Assembly: GCA_026129865.1 (NCBI GenBank)
Contig: JAHCHG010000002.1
Location: 124,001-188,000, forward strand
DNA length: 64,000 nt
Reading direction: 5' to 3'
Origin: Pyrinomonadaceae bacterium
Lineage (GTDB): Bacteria; Acidobacteriota; Blastocatellia; Pyrinomonadales; Pyrinomonadaceae
This document shows positions 17,448-26,587 of the stretch, in pieces. How positions within the stretch are numbered: the stretch's first letter is position 1; each line of letters starts with the position of its first letter. Made by a program: the position numbers and the translations under genes. Below the pieces are notes generated by a model. It saw only the letters and a program-made list of their open reading frames with translations. It ran no database searches and was not told the origin of the DNA.

Positions 17448-19445
17448 ATGTTAAAAAGAATCGCAATCATAAATGCCATTATTCTATTTATACTTTCGTT
17501 TACGGCATTTGCACAGGATGCGCAGGAACTCGAAGCTGAGCGGATAGCAAATGAAAAATTGAAAGGTGAACATCCGCTTTTTGAGTTGATGAAAACTAAA
17601 CAATCCTCAATGAAACCTGAGTTAAAAGGCGTTCATCCGCGCGTTTATATGACTCAGAGCGACATTGATGCGTTGAAGGAAAAGACAAAAACTCAACCGG
17701 AATTATGGAAAAAAGCGATTTCAACGGTTCGTGCTTTAACGGTCGAACCGCCGCCCGCCCCCGCACAGGAACGCCGTGTGCAGAATGAGGTCGGAATCGG
17801 AATCGCCGAAGCTGCTTTTGTTTATAAAATTACGGGCGAGAAAAAATATCTCGATGCCGCCAAAAAATATATGGACGCGGCGGTTTCCTACGAAGTCTGG
17901 GGCTACACATATAACAAACCCGACATTGATCTCGCCGCCGGACATCTGCTCTACGGAATGGGTTGGGGGTATGATCTTCTTTACAACGATCTGACCGATG
18001 CCGAACGCACAAAATATCGAACGAAAATGATTCGACAGGCAAGACTTTTATACAATTTTTTCAAACCGAAAAACGGCAAATCTTACGCTTATTCGCAAAA
18101 TCATACATTTATTCCAACTTCGGGTTTAGCGATTACGGCTTATGCCTTATGGGACGAAACGGACGAAGCGAAAGATTGGTCGGCGGCTGTCAGGGCGATT
18201 TTTGACCGCGTTTTGGCAACTTATACGAACGACGGATATTTTTATGAAAGTATGGAATACTGGATTTTCTCCACGCCGTGGCTCGTTCATTATATGGACG
18301 CACATCTGCAATCAACGGGCGAAAATCTTTATCTGACAACGCCGGGTTTTCGCAACGCACATAAATATGTCGCTCATATAACTCTGCCGGGCGGCGAATT
18401 TAATTTCGATTTCGGCGACATTTACGCAGGAAACATCACGCGGGCAAGAGAAGGAAACGATTACGCACGCGAACGAATAGACGGTAATTTTCGCACGAAT
18501 TACAACATCCTTTATCATCTCGCCGACATATACAACGACGGCGAACAGCAAGGCGTGGCGAATTGGGTAAAATCAAAAGGACAGGTCAACGCGGAAGAAT
18601 TCTGGACATTCATCTGGTATAACGATGACATCAAACCCGTTCCGATTGAACAGCAATCTAAATTCTATTATTTCAAAGATCACGAAGTAGTTTTCTGGCG
18701 TGATTCGTGGGACGACGACGCGACCGCTTTTGCCTTCAAATGCGGACCGCCGGAAGGTCATTCGACCAACGAAAAAGTTATCGCGTTTCCCGATTGGCGA
18801 CTTTCAAGCGGACACGCTCACCCCGATGCCGGCTCGTTTATAATCTGGTCAAAAGGCAAATATCTGACGGGCGATTCGGGTTACGCCGGTGTTCCGATGA
18901 CGATTCATCACAACACGCTTTTGTTTGATGGCAAAGGTCAGGCAGATGAAGGAGACGGACACGACGCATTTGCAACAGTTCCATACGAACGGCTGAACAA
19001 AATTCGTATTAAAAGTGTTGATATGAATGCCGATAAAGTTTCAATTTTAGCGGACGTAACGGCGGCTTACGAACCGGAAGTCGGTGTTGCAAAATTCATC
19101 CGCCGATTTGATTTTACTGCTCCCGGAACATTTGTCATTTCGGACGATGTGAAAACAAAAAATCCAAACACCATTACAGCTTATTTGCACGCTGATAACA
19201 AAATTACGGATTCATCAAACGGAACATTTATGTTTGAACCCGAAGGCAAACCGAGCCTTTTGGCAAGCATTATGAATCCAACGATGTTCTCGACGGTTGT
19301 TGAAGAAAACTTTTTGACCGCACCGGGAAGACCGGGTTCGGTTGACAAAGGCGAACGCGAACAACGCGGCGTGCGTCTGGCGGTTTCAACGAAAAACAAA
19401 GTGAAAAAAGCTAAGTTCAAAATGAAATTGGAGATTCAAAAGTAA
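17448..19445 (+). CDS. Secreted heparinase II/III-like polysaccharide lyase (paralogue 2)
   Basis: A 665-residue paralogue of the 9635-11800 product. A signal peptide (IILFILSFTAFA, cut before QDAQ) precedes an alpha/alpha-barrel domain starting HPRVYMTQSDID. Likely catalytic stretches are YSQNHTF and GYFYESMEYW, and the C-terminal heparinase II/III domain carries SGHAHPDAGSF and HHNTLLFDG. Two divergent lyases in one locus often divide the work between long polymer and oligomer; which does what cannot be told here. The NHTW of paralogue 1 is NHTF here. An AGGGA ribosome site lies upstream. A large palindromic repeat follows the stop. Confidence 0.8.
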   Translation: MLKRIAIINAIILFILSFTAFAQDAQELEAERIANEKLKGEHPLFELMKTKQSSMKPELKGVHPRVYMTQSDIDALKEKTKTQPELWKKAISTVRALTVEPPPAPAQERRVQNEVGIGIAEAAFVYKITGEKKYLDAAKKYMDAAVSYEVWGYTYNKPDIDLAAGHLLYGMGWGYDLLYNDLTDAERTKYRTKMIRQARLLYNFFKPKNGKSYAYSQNHTFIPTSGLAITAYALWDETDEAKDWSAAVRAIFDRVLATYTNDGYFYESMEYWIFSTPWLVHYMDAHLQSTGENLYLTTPGFRNAHKYVAHITLPGGEFNFDFGDIYAGNITRAREGNDYARERIDGNFRTNYNILYHLADIYNDGEQQGVANWVKSKGQVNAEEFWTFIWYNDDIKPVPIEQQSKFYYFKDHEVVFWRDSWDDDATAFAFKCGPPEGHSTNEKVIAFPDWRLSSGHAHPDAGSFIIWSKGKYLTGDSGYAGVPMTIHHNTLLFDGKGQADEGDGHDAFATVPYERLNKIRIKSVDMNADKVSILADVTAAYEPEVGVAKFIRRFDFTAPGTFVISDDVKTKNPNTITAYLHADNKITDSSNGTFMFEPEGKPSLLASIMNPTMFSTVVEENFLTAPGRPGSVDKGEREQRGVRLAVSTKNKVKKAKFKMKLEIQK

Positions 19446-19454
19446 ATTCAATTA

Positions 19455-19593
19455 AAACTCCCCTCCTTAGAAAAGGAGGGGTGGCAACGCTTCGTTGACG
19501 GGGTGGTTGGTCAAACTCGATATTCTCAATTGATAAACAAAGAACAACCACCCCGCCATAAATGGCACCCCTCATTTGAAAGGAGGGGAGTTT
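19455..19593. repeat. Large imperfect palindrome (CCCCTCCTT element), possible bidirectional terminator
   Basis: AAACTCCCCTCCTT (19455-19468) and AAGGAGGGGAGTTT (19580-19593) are perfect 14-base arms. Inside are further complementary blocks (GGGGTGGTT at 19500-19508 against AACCACCCC at 19546-19554, and a GGCA/TGCC region). The 139-base unit looks like a dispersed MITE- or REP-like element. TTTTT after the right arm means it could also end transcription of the second lyase. Confidence 0.8.
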
Positions 19594-19658
19594 TTGTAGT
19601 CTTATTTTTGCACTAATGCAAATTGGGCTCGTGCTAAGTTAAATAGAGGTTAATAAAT

Positions 19659-20012
19659 ATGCTCGATTCTTTGATGAAAAGTTCAAATCTGATGAACTGG
19701 GAAAACATTCCCGTCGAGAATTTACCTGACGGCGTTGAAAGGCAGATGATTTACGGCGATAACCTGATGATCTGCCGGGTAAAGTTTCCGCCGCATGTTG
19801 TCGCAACTCCGCACGATCATTCACACGAACAAATGACCATTGTGGAGAAAGGACGAACCCGTTTTATCATCGGCGATGAAGAAAAAGTCGTCGAACCGGG
19901 CGATGTCGTTCACATTCCCAGAAATACCTGGCACGGTGCGACGATGTTGGATGAAGAAGTCATCTTAATAGATATTTTCTCGCCAATTCGTGAAGATTTT
20001 CTGGAAAAATAA
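19659..20012 (+). CDS. kdgF: KdgF-like cupin (unsaturated uronate linearisation)
   Basis: A 117-residue single-domain cupin. The metal site is spelled by HDHSHEQ (His, His, Gln) and the second motif VVHIPRNTWHG supplies the last His. The C-terminal DIFSPIREDF carries the Asp, Phe and Arg pattern recalled for KdgF. KdgF converts the 4,5-unsaturated monouronate released by lyases into the linear ketonised sugar. It is preceded by a GAGG ribosome site and followed after one base by the sugar kinase, so the two are translationally linked. Context with lyases and KDG enzymes fits strongly. Confidence 0.85.
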   Translation: MLDSLMKSSNLMNWENIPVENLPDGVERQMIYGDNLMICRVKFPPHVVATPHDHSHEQMTIVEKGRTRFIIGDEEKVVEPGDVVHIPRNTWHGATMLDEEVILIDIFSPIREDFLEK

Positions 20013-20013
20013 A

Positions 20014-21066
20014 ATGGCATTTGAAATTAAATTAAAGGAAAATTTTCTCTGGGATCTGGCAAGTCTCGGAGAAGTTATGCTCAGATTCGATCCGGGCGAA
20101 GAACGTATTCACAATGCGAGAAACTTCCGAGTTTGGGAAGGCGGCGGCGAATATAATGTTGCTCGCGGTTTGAGCAAAGTTTTTAAGAAAAACACGACGA
20201 TCATCACGGCTTTGGTCAAAAACTCGCTCGGTGATCTGGCGGAAGATTTGATAATGCAAGGCGGTGTTGATGTTTCAAACATACATTGGAAAGAAAACTC
20301 GGTTGATACGCGAAACGGTTTGTATTTTATCGAACGAGGCTTCGGGTTGATGTCGCCGAAAAGTTGTTTTGACCGTGATAATACGGCGGTTTCCCAACTT
20401 CAACCAAGTGATTTCGATTGGCAGAAAATTTTCAAAGAAAAGGGTGTCCGTTGGCTGCACACGGGCGGAATTTTTACGGGACTTTCCGACTCAACGCCCG
20501 AAGTTGCCAAATCCGCAATGAAAGCGGCACAAAAGAATGGCACAATCGTTTCTTACGATCTGAATTACCGCGATTCGCTCTGGAAAGATCGAGGCGGACG
20601 CGACGAAGCGAACAAACTCAACAAAGAACTTTTGCCGTTCGCTGATATCGTTTTCGGTGTTCCCGATTATGCGAGCAGTATCGTAGATTTTGATGCTGAT
20701 GGTTTTCGCAATGCGGCACAGAAACTACAAGATAAATTTCCGAATTTGAAATATATCGCGACGACTTTCCGAGAAGCCAGATCAGCTAGCAAGCACAATT
20801 TGACTGCCGCCTGTTTTGCCGATGGCGAAGTTTTCAAAGCTCTAAGATTTCTCGATGTGCAAGTGTTTGATCGCGTCGGCAGCGGCGATTCCTTTGCATC
20901 AGGTTTTATCTACGGAATGCTCGAAGAAAAAGGCACACAATACGCCGTCGAATGCGGAACGGCTCATTCATGCTTGGCGATGACAACGCCGGGCGATAAT
21001 TCGATGGCACGGCTTGAAGAAATCGAAAAATTAATGTCAGGCGGAGATTTGCACGTTGTTAGATAA
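20014..21066 (+). CDS. kdgK: PfkB-family sugar kinase, probable 2-keto-3-deoxygluconate kinase
   Basis: A ribokinase/PfkB-fold kinase of 350 residues from the ATG at 20014. An in-frame ATG at 19990 would overlap the cupin and lacks a better ribosome site. N-terminal GEVMLRF and the sugar-binding GGGEYNVARGL precede the catalytic anion-hole motif DRVGSGDSFASGF, where GAGD is GSGD. It would phosphorylate KDG to KDPG, feeding the aldolase that starts 16 bases downstream. The PfkB assignment is sure and the KDG substrate is inferred from order and partners. Confidence 0.87.
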   Translation: MAFEIKLKENFLWDLASLGEVMLRFDPGEERIHNARNFRVWEGGGEYNVARGLSKVFKKNTTIITALVKNSLGDLAEDLIMQGGVDVSNIHWKENSVDTRNGLYFIERGFGLMSPKSCFDRDNTAVSQLQPSDFDWQKIFKEKGVRWLHTGGIFTGLSDSTPEVAKSAMKAAQKNGTIVSYDLNYRDSLWKDRGGRDEANKLNKELLPFADIVFGVPDYASSIVDFDADGFRNAAQKLQDKFPNLKYIATTFREARSASKHNLTAACFADGEVFKALRFLDVQVFDRVGSGDSFASGFIYGMLEEKGTQYAVECGTAHSCLAMTTPGDNSMARLEEIEKLMSGGDLHVVR

Positions 21067-21082
21067 GACAAATTTTACATAA

Positions 21083-21712
21083 ATGAATAAAACACAAATT
21101 CTCGAAAACATCAGAGAAACACGGATAATTCCCGTTGTTAGAACCAAATCGCATGATGAAGCAAAAGGCGTTATTGAAGCGATTTTAGCGGGCGGAATCA
21201 ATGTTCTTGAAATCACGATGACAACACCGAATGCGATCGGTTTGATGACAGAATGCGTCAAAAAATACGGCGACAAAGTTATCGTTGGTGCGGGAACGGT
21301 CGTTGATCTTGAAACTGCCAAAAATTGTTTTGACGCAGGCGTTCAATTCATTGTCAGCCCGATGTTCGACGAAGAAACCGTCAAATTCTGCAATCAAAAC
21401 GAGATCATCATAATGCCCGGAGCATTAACTCCAACCGAGATTTTTAACGCGCACAAAAAAGGCGCCGATGTCGTCAAAGTTTTCCCCGTAAGTTCGATGG
21501 GCGGCGTGCCGCATTTGAAGGCAATTAAATCGGTTTATCCAAATATAGAAATCGTCCCGACCGGCGGCGTGAATCTGGAAAATTTCGACGAATATTTAAA
21601 CGCCGGAGCATTCGCTGTTGGAATTGGAAGCGATCTGACCGGCGCTAGTGCAAACCAGATCGCGGAAAGATGCCGAACGCTATCAAACCGCGCACAGCCC
21701 GCAATCGGTTGA
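21083..21712 (+). CDS. eda: 2-keto-3-deoxy-6-phosphogluconate aldolase
   Basis: Splits KDPG into pyruvate and glyceraldehyde 3-phosphate. At 209 residues it is the class I KDPG/KHG aldolase barrel. The motif LEITMTTPNA carries the catalytic Glu, KGADVVKVFP contains the Schiff-base lysine, and PTGGVNLENF binds phosphate. It is the last gene of the uronate locus and completes the route to central metabolism. The stop codon is 23 bases from the stop of the converging ATP-grasp gene. Confidence 0.95.
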   Translation: MNKTQILENIRETRIIPVVRTKSHDEAKGVIEAILAGGINVLEITMTTPNAIGLMTECVKKYGDKVIVGAGTVVDLETAKNCFDAGVQFIVSPMFDEETVKFCNQNEIIIMPGALTPTEIFNAHKKGADVVKVFPVSSMGGVPHLKAIKSVYPNIEIVPTGGVNLENFDEYLNAGAFAVGIGSDLTGASANQIAERCRTLSNRAQPAIG

Positions 21713-21735
21713 ATCCCTATTTTCCCTTCAATTAA

Positions 21736-23085
21736 CTAAGAACCTTCAAGTACGACAAGCGCCGTTTGCCCGCCGCCTTGCGTCACATTAACCAGTGAAG
21801 AGGAAGAAAGCCGAACGAGCCCGCCTTCGACCTCGTTTAGGAAAAGAAAAGGATCAAAATCGACCAAAAGTTCTTGTAAATGCACGGCTTTGTCGAACAT
21901 AGGGAAGACAGACTTCTCAATTGAAACGCGCTGCTGGACTACAAACGAATCGGAAAGCGCTTCTTCGATCGCCGATTCCCATTCCGATTGCGCAGTTTCC
22001 CATCCTAGCGTGATCCCTTTTCCGCCGTAATCGTCGTTCGGCTTCATGAGAAATTTGTCCTTGTCCTTTCGGATCAGCTCGAGTAAATCAACCTCTTTTT
22101 GCTCAAAGTTTGTTTTCGAACTTTCAACTTTCCGCGTCCAGGGAACATGCTTATTGATCGTTTCCAGCTGTTCGTTCGTAAAGATCGAATTGTAGTTTTC
22201 GTCGGTGAAGATCGCAAAACTCGCCTTTTTCTGAGCGGTTTTGACCCGAAACGAATTTGCCATGCAGATATTTCCATCCGAATAAGCGCGAATTAACGGA
22301 TGCATGTCATCAAATTTTTCCAGAAATTCATGAATCAAAACGCGTTTGTAAAAAATATCGATCCCAAAACTTCCCGCGCACAAAATTTTTCCGTCGTATT
22401 CGAGTTCACGAGGATCGCAGATCAAGGTCTTGAATCCGTTCGATTCAAAATAATCTTTAAGCGTGTAAAATTCGGCTTCGGTTGAAACGCCTTCCCAATC
22501 GACGATCGCGATGTTCGGCTTCCCTTTTCTTCCGCCTGTTTGGCGATACGCCGTAAACATTGCCTGAAGCAGTTTTTGGTGCGGTTTGGGTTTCCAATGC
22601 GGGCGATCGTCGAGAAACTGTCGAACTTCCGGAACACGTTCGAGAACTTTTTCAAGCTGCATTTGATCGCCGACGCCGGCTGGGGTTTCGGCATTGTATT
22701 CGAGAAACTTGAAATCCACGCCGTCGATAAACGTGTCGAGGCGGCTCGTAACGCACAGTTTTTCGTATCTCGGATCAATTCTGACAAGGCGTTCTTCGCG
22801 CTCCGAAAGGTCAAGCCGGGCGAGTAGTTCCGCGTCTTGGAGCGCAGCATCAGACAGCCGACGCGCAGCTTCCGCAATATGATGCGACGCCGAAGAAATT
22901 GATTCGTAAAGGCTTCGCGGCATAAAATGCGGGCGAAGAAACGGGCATGTCGGACGGTCTTCGTAAAGCAGACCGAGCTCTTTCTGAATCTCGGTAAGTT
23001 CAGAAAAAAGCTCGGTGTCGGTTCGGTGATTCCTTAAGATTTCCTTATTTAGTTCGCCAATTTCCGATAAAAGTTGTTCCGACAT
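21736..23085 (-). CDS. Circularly permuted ATP-grasp-like protein
   Basis: A 449-residue protein that I place, less surely, among the circularly permuted (type 2) ATP-grasp or glutathionylspermidine-synthase-like enzymes. Supporting stretches are FLEYNAETPAGVGDQ, a usual substrate/ATP block, and FLMKPNDDYGGKGITLGW, the glycine-rich nucleotide loop with its lysine. FVVQQRVSI and a late acidic metal-binding region (FLFLNEVEGGLVRLSS) follow. Such enzymes form amide bonds between a carboxylate and an amine using ATP; the substrate here is unknown. It follows the Tae4-like gene by 31 bases on the same strand and may share its transcript. Confidence 0.65.
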   Translation of the reverse strand: MSEQLLSEIGELNKEILRNHRTDTELFSELTEIQKELGLLYEDRPTCPFLRPHFMPRSLYESISSASHHIAEAARRLSDAALQDAELLARLDLSEREERLVRIDPRYEKLCVTSRLDTFIDGVDFKFLEYNAETPAGVGDQMQLEKVLERVPEVRQFLDDRPHWKPKPHQKLLQAMFTAYRQTGGRKGKPNIAIVDWEGVSTEAEFYTLKDYFESNGFKTLICDPRELEYDGKILCAGSFGIDIFYKRVLIHEFLEKFDDMHPLIRAYSDGNICMANSFRVKTAQKKASFAIFTDENYNSIFTNEQLETINKHVPWTRKVESSKTNFEQKEVDLLELIRKDKDKFLMKPNDDYGGKGITLGWETAQSEWESAIEEALSDSFVVQQRVSIEKSVFPMFDKAVHLQELLVDFDPFLFLNEVEGGLVRLSSSSLVNVTQGGGQTALVVLEGS

Positions 23086-23116
23086 AATTTATTCCAGCAC
23101 TGATCGGCAGTCTTTA

Positions 23117-23656
23117 TTATGAAGCTAAAGGAAAGAACCATATCGCCTCGGACCGCCCGAAAAGTCCTGTTCCCGCACCGGCGTCGCCGCCCGCGCCTAC
23201 GTGAATTATTTGATTATAATACTGTGTTCCGGTCCACAGGTCGATGTGATCGCCGGTTTTCGGACCGCCGGCTTCCCGTCGAAAACAATTATCAAAATAG
23301 ATAACGCCGGTTCGCCCGTTTAGACTCTCGCCCGCGCTTGATGCGGCGGAACCGTTAAATCTCTCGGGCGCGCCCCAAAAGCGCGAAAGATATCGTGCCA
23401 GTTCATTTGCACCGAGGACATGCGGAACATCCAGCAAACACCGCGCACGTCCGCTGTGGACGCGGTTTTGCGGGTCGAAGGCAGAAAGGCTGAAACCGCA
23501 TCTTTCAAGCGCGACGCTCATCCGCACCGCGCATTGGTTGGTAACACCGGCTTTACAAGGCGCAGAATCGACCAGGTAATCCTGATAAGCGCGGTTCATT
23601 AGTTGATAAGAAGGTTTGGTAACGCAGTAATTTACGAGCGAATCATAGTTTGGCAT
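23117..23656 (-). CDS. Tae4-family peptidoglycan amidase (type VI secretion effector-like)
   Basis: A 179-residue protein with the NlpC/P60-like Tae4 pattern. The catalytic cysteine lies in NQCAVRMSVAL (about residue 42), RCLLDVPHVLGA follows, and GDHIDLWTG supplies the catalytic histidine (about residue 136). Tae4 effectors cut gamma-D-Glu-mDAP cross-links in the periplasm of rival cells and are delivered by type VI secretion, so the lack of a signal peptide here fits. An in-frame TTG at 23662 exists, but the ATG at 23656 has a perfect AAGGAG 8 bases upstream. No Tai4 immunity gene or secretion gene is near; it stands after purQ, behind a hairpin. Confidence 0.8.
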   Translation of the reverse strand: MPNYDSLVNYCVTKPSYQLMNRAYQDYLVDSAPCKAGVTNQCAVRMSVALERCGFSLSAFDPQNRVHSGRARCLLDVPHVLGANELARYLSRFWGAPERFNGSAASSAGESLNGRTGVIYFDNCFRREAGGPKTGDHIDLWTGTQYYNQIIHVGAGGDAGAGTGLFGRSEAIWFFPLAS

Positions 23657-23682
23657 ATTCAATTCTCCTTAGGAAAACGCGA

Positions 23683-23712
23683 CGAAGCGGCAAATATCGT
23701 TTTGCCGCTTCG
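23683..23712 (-). terminator. Hairpin between purQ and the Tae4-like gene
   Basis: CGAAGCGGCAAA (23683-23694) and TTTGCCGCTTCG (23701-23712) form a perfect 12-base-pair stem with a 6-base loop. The minus-strand tail (TCGCGTTTTCC) is only moderately U-rich. It lies directly before the ribosome site of the amidase gene. Confidence 0.7.
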
Positions 23713-23756
23713 CTGTACTTTTTAAATTGATAACGCCTGTCTATAAACTCGTAAGT

Positions 23757-24458
23757 TCAGACCTCCGCTTGCGCGATCGCATTTGTCAGAGAACGGAAAA
23801 TGTCGCGACCGTCGTTGGAACCCAAAAGATTTTCGCACGCGCGTTCCGGATGAGGCATCATTCCGATAACGTTGCGGTCAAGATTGCAAATTCCGGCAAT
23901 ATTTGACCGCGACCCGTTCGGGTTCGCTTTCGTTGTTGTCTCGCCTTTCTCATCGCAATAACGGAAAACGATTTGATGATTTTCTTCTAATTGATGAAAC
24001 GTCTCGTCATCGCAAACATAATTTCCCTCGGCATGGGCTATCGGAATTGAGAGAACTTTTCCTTGCGGAACATCCGTGGTAAAAGGTGTGTCGGCGTTTT
24101 CAACCCGGATATTTACATGTTTGCAAATAAAATGGAGACCTTCGTTTCTCATCAACGCACCGGGCAGCAGCCCCGCTTCGCAGAGGATCTGAAAACCGTT
24201 GCAGATTCCGAAAACAAATTTACCTTTCGCGGCAAATTCCTTTACTGCCGTCATAACCGGCGAAAATCGCGCAAGAGCGCCCGCGCGCAGATAATCGCCG
24301 TATGAAAAACCACCCGGAACGATCAATGCGTCATAGCCGCTCAGATCGGTTTCCTTGTGCCAGACAAAATCTACCGGCTGCCCGACGTGTTTTGAGAGGA
24401 CGTGATAAGCGTCGTGATCGCAGTTTGAACCGGGAAAAACTAAAACACCAAATTTCAT
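23757..24458 (-). CDS. purQ: Phosphoribosylformylglycinamidine synthase, glutaminase subunit
   Basis: Class I glutamine amidotransferase subunit that supplies ammonia for FGAR to FGAM conversion in purine synthesis. In 233 residues it has FPGSNCDHD at the start, the nucleophilic cysteine in [10 protein letters not shown] (about residue 84) and the His/Glu pair in MMPHPERA near the end. The short separate PurQ is the form that works with PurS and a small PurL. purS is 69 bases upstream; purL is not in the window. Confidence 0.97.
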   Translation of the reverse strand: MKFGVLVFPGSNCDHDAYHVLSKHVGQPVDFVWHKETDLSGYDALIVPGGFSYGDYLRAGALARFSPVMTAVKEFAAKGKFVFGICNGFQILCEAGLLPGALMRNEGLHFICKHVNIRVENADTPFTTDVPQGKVLSIPIAHAEGNYVCDDETFHQLEENHQIVFRYCDEKGETTTKANPNGSRSNIAGICNLDRNVIGMMPHPERACENLLGSNDGRDIFRSLTNAIAQAEV

Positions 24459-24527
24459 AAGTACTTCCTTGATCGTTGACCGTTGTAAATTTGGACAAAA
24501 CAGCTTCCGAATGTCCCGATCCTCAGA

Positions 24528-24773
24528 TCAATTTTCAATTTCGATCCTGTAATCTTCGATGACAGGATTCGCCAAAACGTCCTTTGCGATCTTTTCCGCA
24601 GATACTCGCGCGTCTGTTTCCGAAACGCTCGGGTCGATCTCGATCTCAAAGTATTTTCCCTGGCGAATATCTTCGATCTTTTCTATTCCCATCAGCTCGA
24701 CCGAATGGTGGATCGCCTTTCCCTGCGGATCCAACACACTCGGTTTTAAAGTTACATAAACCCTTGCTTTCAT
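24528..24773 (-). CDS. purS: Phosphoribosylformylglycinamidine synthase subunit PurS
   Basis: An 81-residue subunit that bridges PurQ and PurL in the FGAM synthase complex. The sequence follows the family closely: KARVYVTLKPSVLDPQGKAI at the start, then the conserved region around VRQGK (here IRQGKYFEIEID) and a C-terminal NPVIEDYRIE. It is divergent from the DUF4870 gene, with 135 bases between them that must hold its promoter. Confidence 0.95.
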   Translation of the reverse strand: MKARVYVTLKPSVLDPQGKAIHHSVELMGIEKIEDIRQGKYFEIEIDPSVSETDARVSAEKIAKDVLANPVIEDYRIEIEN

Positions 24774-24908
24774 TATAAGTCCCTCAAAATAAAAGATAAA
24801 TTTTTACGCAATTTCTTGTTTTTGGCAACGTCGGTGTGATACATTCTCGTAAATTCAGTAATAATTCGAGTTCATTAAACCAACTTAACCAAAGGAGAAA
24901 ATTCAAAA

Positions 24909-25298
24909 ATGCAAAATACTTCCGGCAAAACTGCGCTTGGCTTAGACGCCAATATCGGCGCAATGCTTTGCTATCTACCGATATGTGCGATCAGTTTAAT
25001 TTACAGTATCATCGTCCTGGTCGCGGATAAGGAAAATAAGCTTGTCCGTTTTCATGCTTTTCAATCGTTATTGATAACAGCCGTTTACATCGTTGTGATC
25101 GTGGCAATTTCCGTTTTCGGCGGAATCGTCGCGGGCGTTACCGGATCAGGTCTGTTGGGTTCGCTTATTAGCCTTTTCGGCATCGTTGCTTTCATCGTAT
25201 TTTTGATCGTTATGATCCTGGGATGCGTAAAGGGATTCCAGGCACAAATGTGGAAACTCCCGGTTGTCGGCGATATGGCTGATAAATGGTCCAACTAA
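24909..25298 (+). CDS. DUF4870 / Tic20-like small membrane protein
   Basis: A 129-residue protein with three to four membrane helices. An N-terminal GLDANIGAMLCYLPICAI helix precedes a short loop, the conserved FHAFQSLLIT and two further hydrophobic segments with a glycine-rich turn. The FHAxQS motif is typical of DUF4870 (Tic20-like) proteins, whose function in bacteria is not established. An AAAGGAG ribosome site lies upstream. Its stop codon overlaps the stop of purB on the other strand. Confidence 0.8.
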   Translation: MQNTSGKTALGLDANIGAMLCYLPICAISLIYSIIVLVADKENKLVRFHAFQSLLITAVYIVVIVAISVFGGIVAGVTGSGLLGSLISLFGIVAFIVFLIVMILGCVKGFQAQMWKLPVVGDMADKWSN

Positions 25299-26587
25299 CG
25301 AAAAACCCTTGCGAAAACTTTTTCCACATTTCGCAGATAATGTTTTGGATCGAAGACGCGGGTGATTTCTTCAGCAGTAAGTGCTGCTGAAATATCCGCG
25401 TCTTTTAGTATCAAATCTTGATATTCTCCGCCTTCGTCCCAAACTTTCATCGCATTTCGCTGTGTCCACGAATATGCCGTTTCCCGCGAAATTCCTTTTT
25501 GCGTGAGCGCAAGCATAAGTTGTCCGCTGAACACCAATCCGCGAGTTAAGTTTAAATTTTTCAGCATGTTATCCGGGTAAACAACCAGATTTTCGAGCAG
25601 CGAAGCGGTTTTTGCCAGAAGATAATCGAGCGTTGCGCTCGAGTCCGGCAGAACAATTCGTTCGGCTGAAGAATGTGAAATGTCTCGTTCGTGCCAGAGC
25701 GCCATATCTTCAAGCCCGACGATCGAATTTGCCCGAACGGTTCGCGCCATTCCGCAAATTCGTTCGGAAAGGATCGGATTTCGTTTATGCGGCATCGCAC
25801 TGGAGCCTTTTTGTCCGGTTTTGAATTTTTCCTGTGCTTCGCGAACCTCTGTCCGCTGCCAATGACGCACCTGAAGCGCCATTTTTTCTAATGTTCCGGC
25901 GATGATGCCAAGGGTACAAAGATATTCCGCATAACGATCGCGTTGAATGACCTGAGTCGAGATATCTGCCGCTTTGATTCCTAATTTTTTACAAACGCGC
26001 TCTTCAACATCGGGCGCGAGATGGGCAAACGCACCGACCGCACCCGAGATCTTACCCACGGAAACCTGCTGCCTTGCCTTTTCGAGTCGCTCTTTGTTGC
26101 GCTGCATTTCCGAAAACCAGAGCGCGAACGTCATCCCGAAACTTGTCGGTTCGGCGTGAATTCCATGTGTTCTACCGATCTGCGGCGTGTCTTTAAACTC
26201 ATAAGCCCGTTTTTTCAAAACCGCTAACAACGTATCCGTTTTTTCCAAAAGTAGCTCACAGGCTTCTTTGAGCAAGAGCGCGTTGGCTGTATCGACAACA
26301 TCCGACGAAGTGAGTCCGAAATGCACAAAACGCGCAGATTCGCCGATATTTTCCGCCAGATTGGTGGTAAAGGCGATAACGTCGTGATCGGTCGTTTTTT
26401 CGATCTCATTGATTCGCTCGACGGTAAACGCGGCTTTCGACTTAATATTTTCAAGGTCTTCGGCGGGAATAATTCCGTCTTCAGCATGCACTTCGCAAAC
26501 GGCGATCTCAACATCGAGCCATTTTTGGAATTTATTTTGCAATGTCCAAATTGCGCCCATTTCGGGCAATGTATATCTTTCGATCAT
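25295..26587 (-). CDS. purB: Adenylosuccinate lyase
   Basis: Cleaves SAICAR and adenylosuccinate, releasing fumarate, in purine synthesis. The open frame runs back to 26830, but the first 81 residues are a shadow of the upstream transporter gene. The true start is the ATG at 26587 (MIERYTLPEMG), giving 430 residues, the family norm. The fumarase/aspartase signature GSSAMPHKRNP, the catalytic histidine in GRTHGIHAEPTSFG and HERDISHSSAERI are all present. The start overlaps the stop of the AI-2E transporter gene as ATGA, so the two are co-translated. Confidence 0.97.
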   Translation of the reverse strand: MIERYTLPEMGAIWTLQNKFQKWLDVEIAVCEVHAEDGIIPAEDLENIKSKAAFTVERINEIEKTTDHDVIAFTTNLAENIGESARFVHFGLTSSDVVDTANALLLKEACELLLEKTDTLLAVLKKRAYEFKDTPQIGRTHGIHAEPTSFGMTFALWFSEMQRNKERLEKARQQVSVGKISGAVGAFAHLAPDVEERVCKKLGIKAADISTQVIQRDRYAEYLCTLGIIAGTLEKMALQVRHWQRTEVREAQEKFKTGQKGSSAMPHKRNPILSERICGMARTVRANSIVGLEDMALWHERDISHSSAERIVLPDSSATLDYLLAKTASLLENLVVYPDNMLKNLNLTRGLVFSGQLMLALTQKGISRETAYSWTQRNAMKVWDEGGEYQDLILKDADISAALTAEEITRVFDPKHYLRNVEKVFARVFR

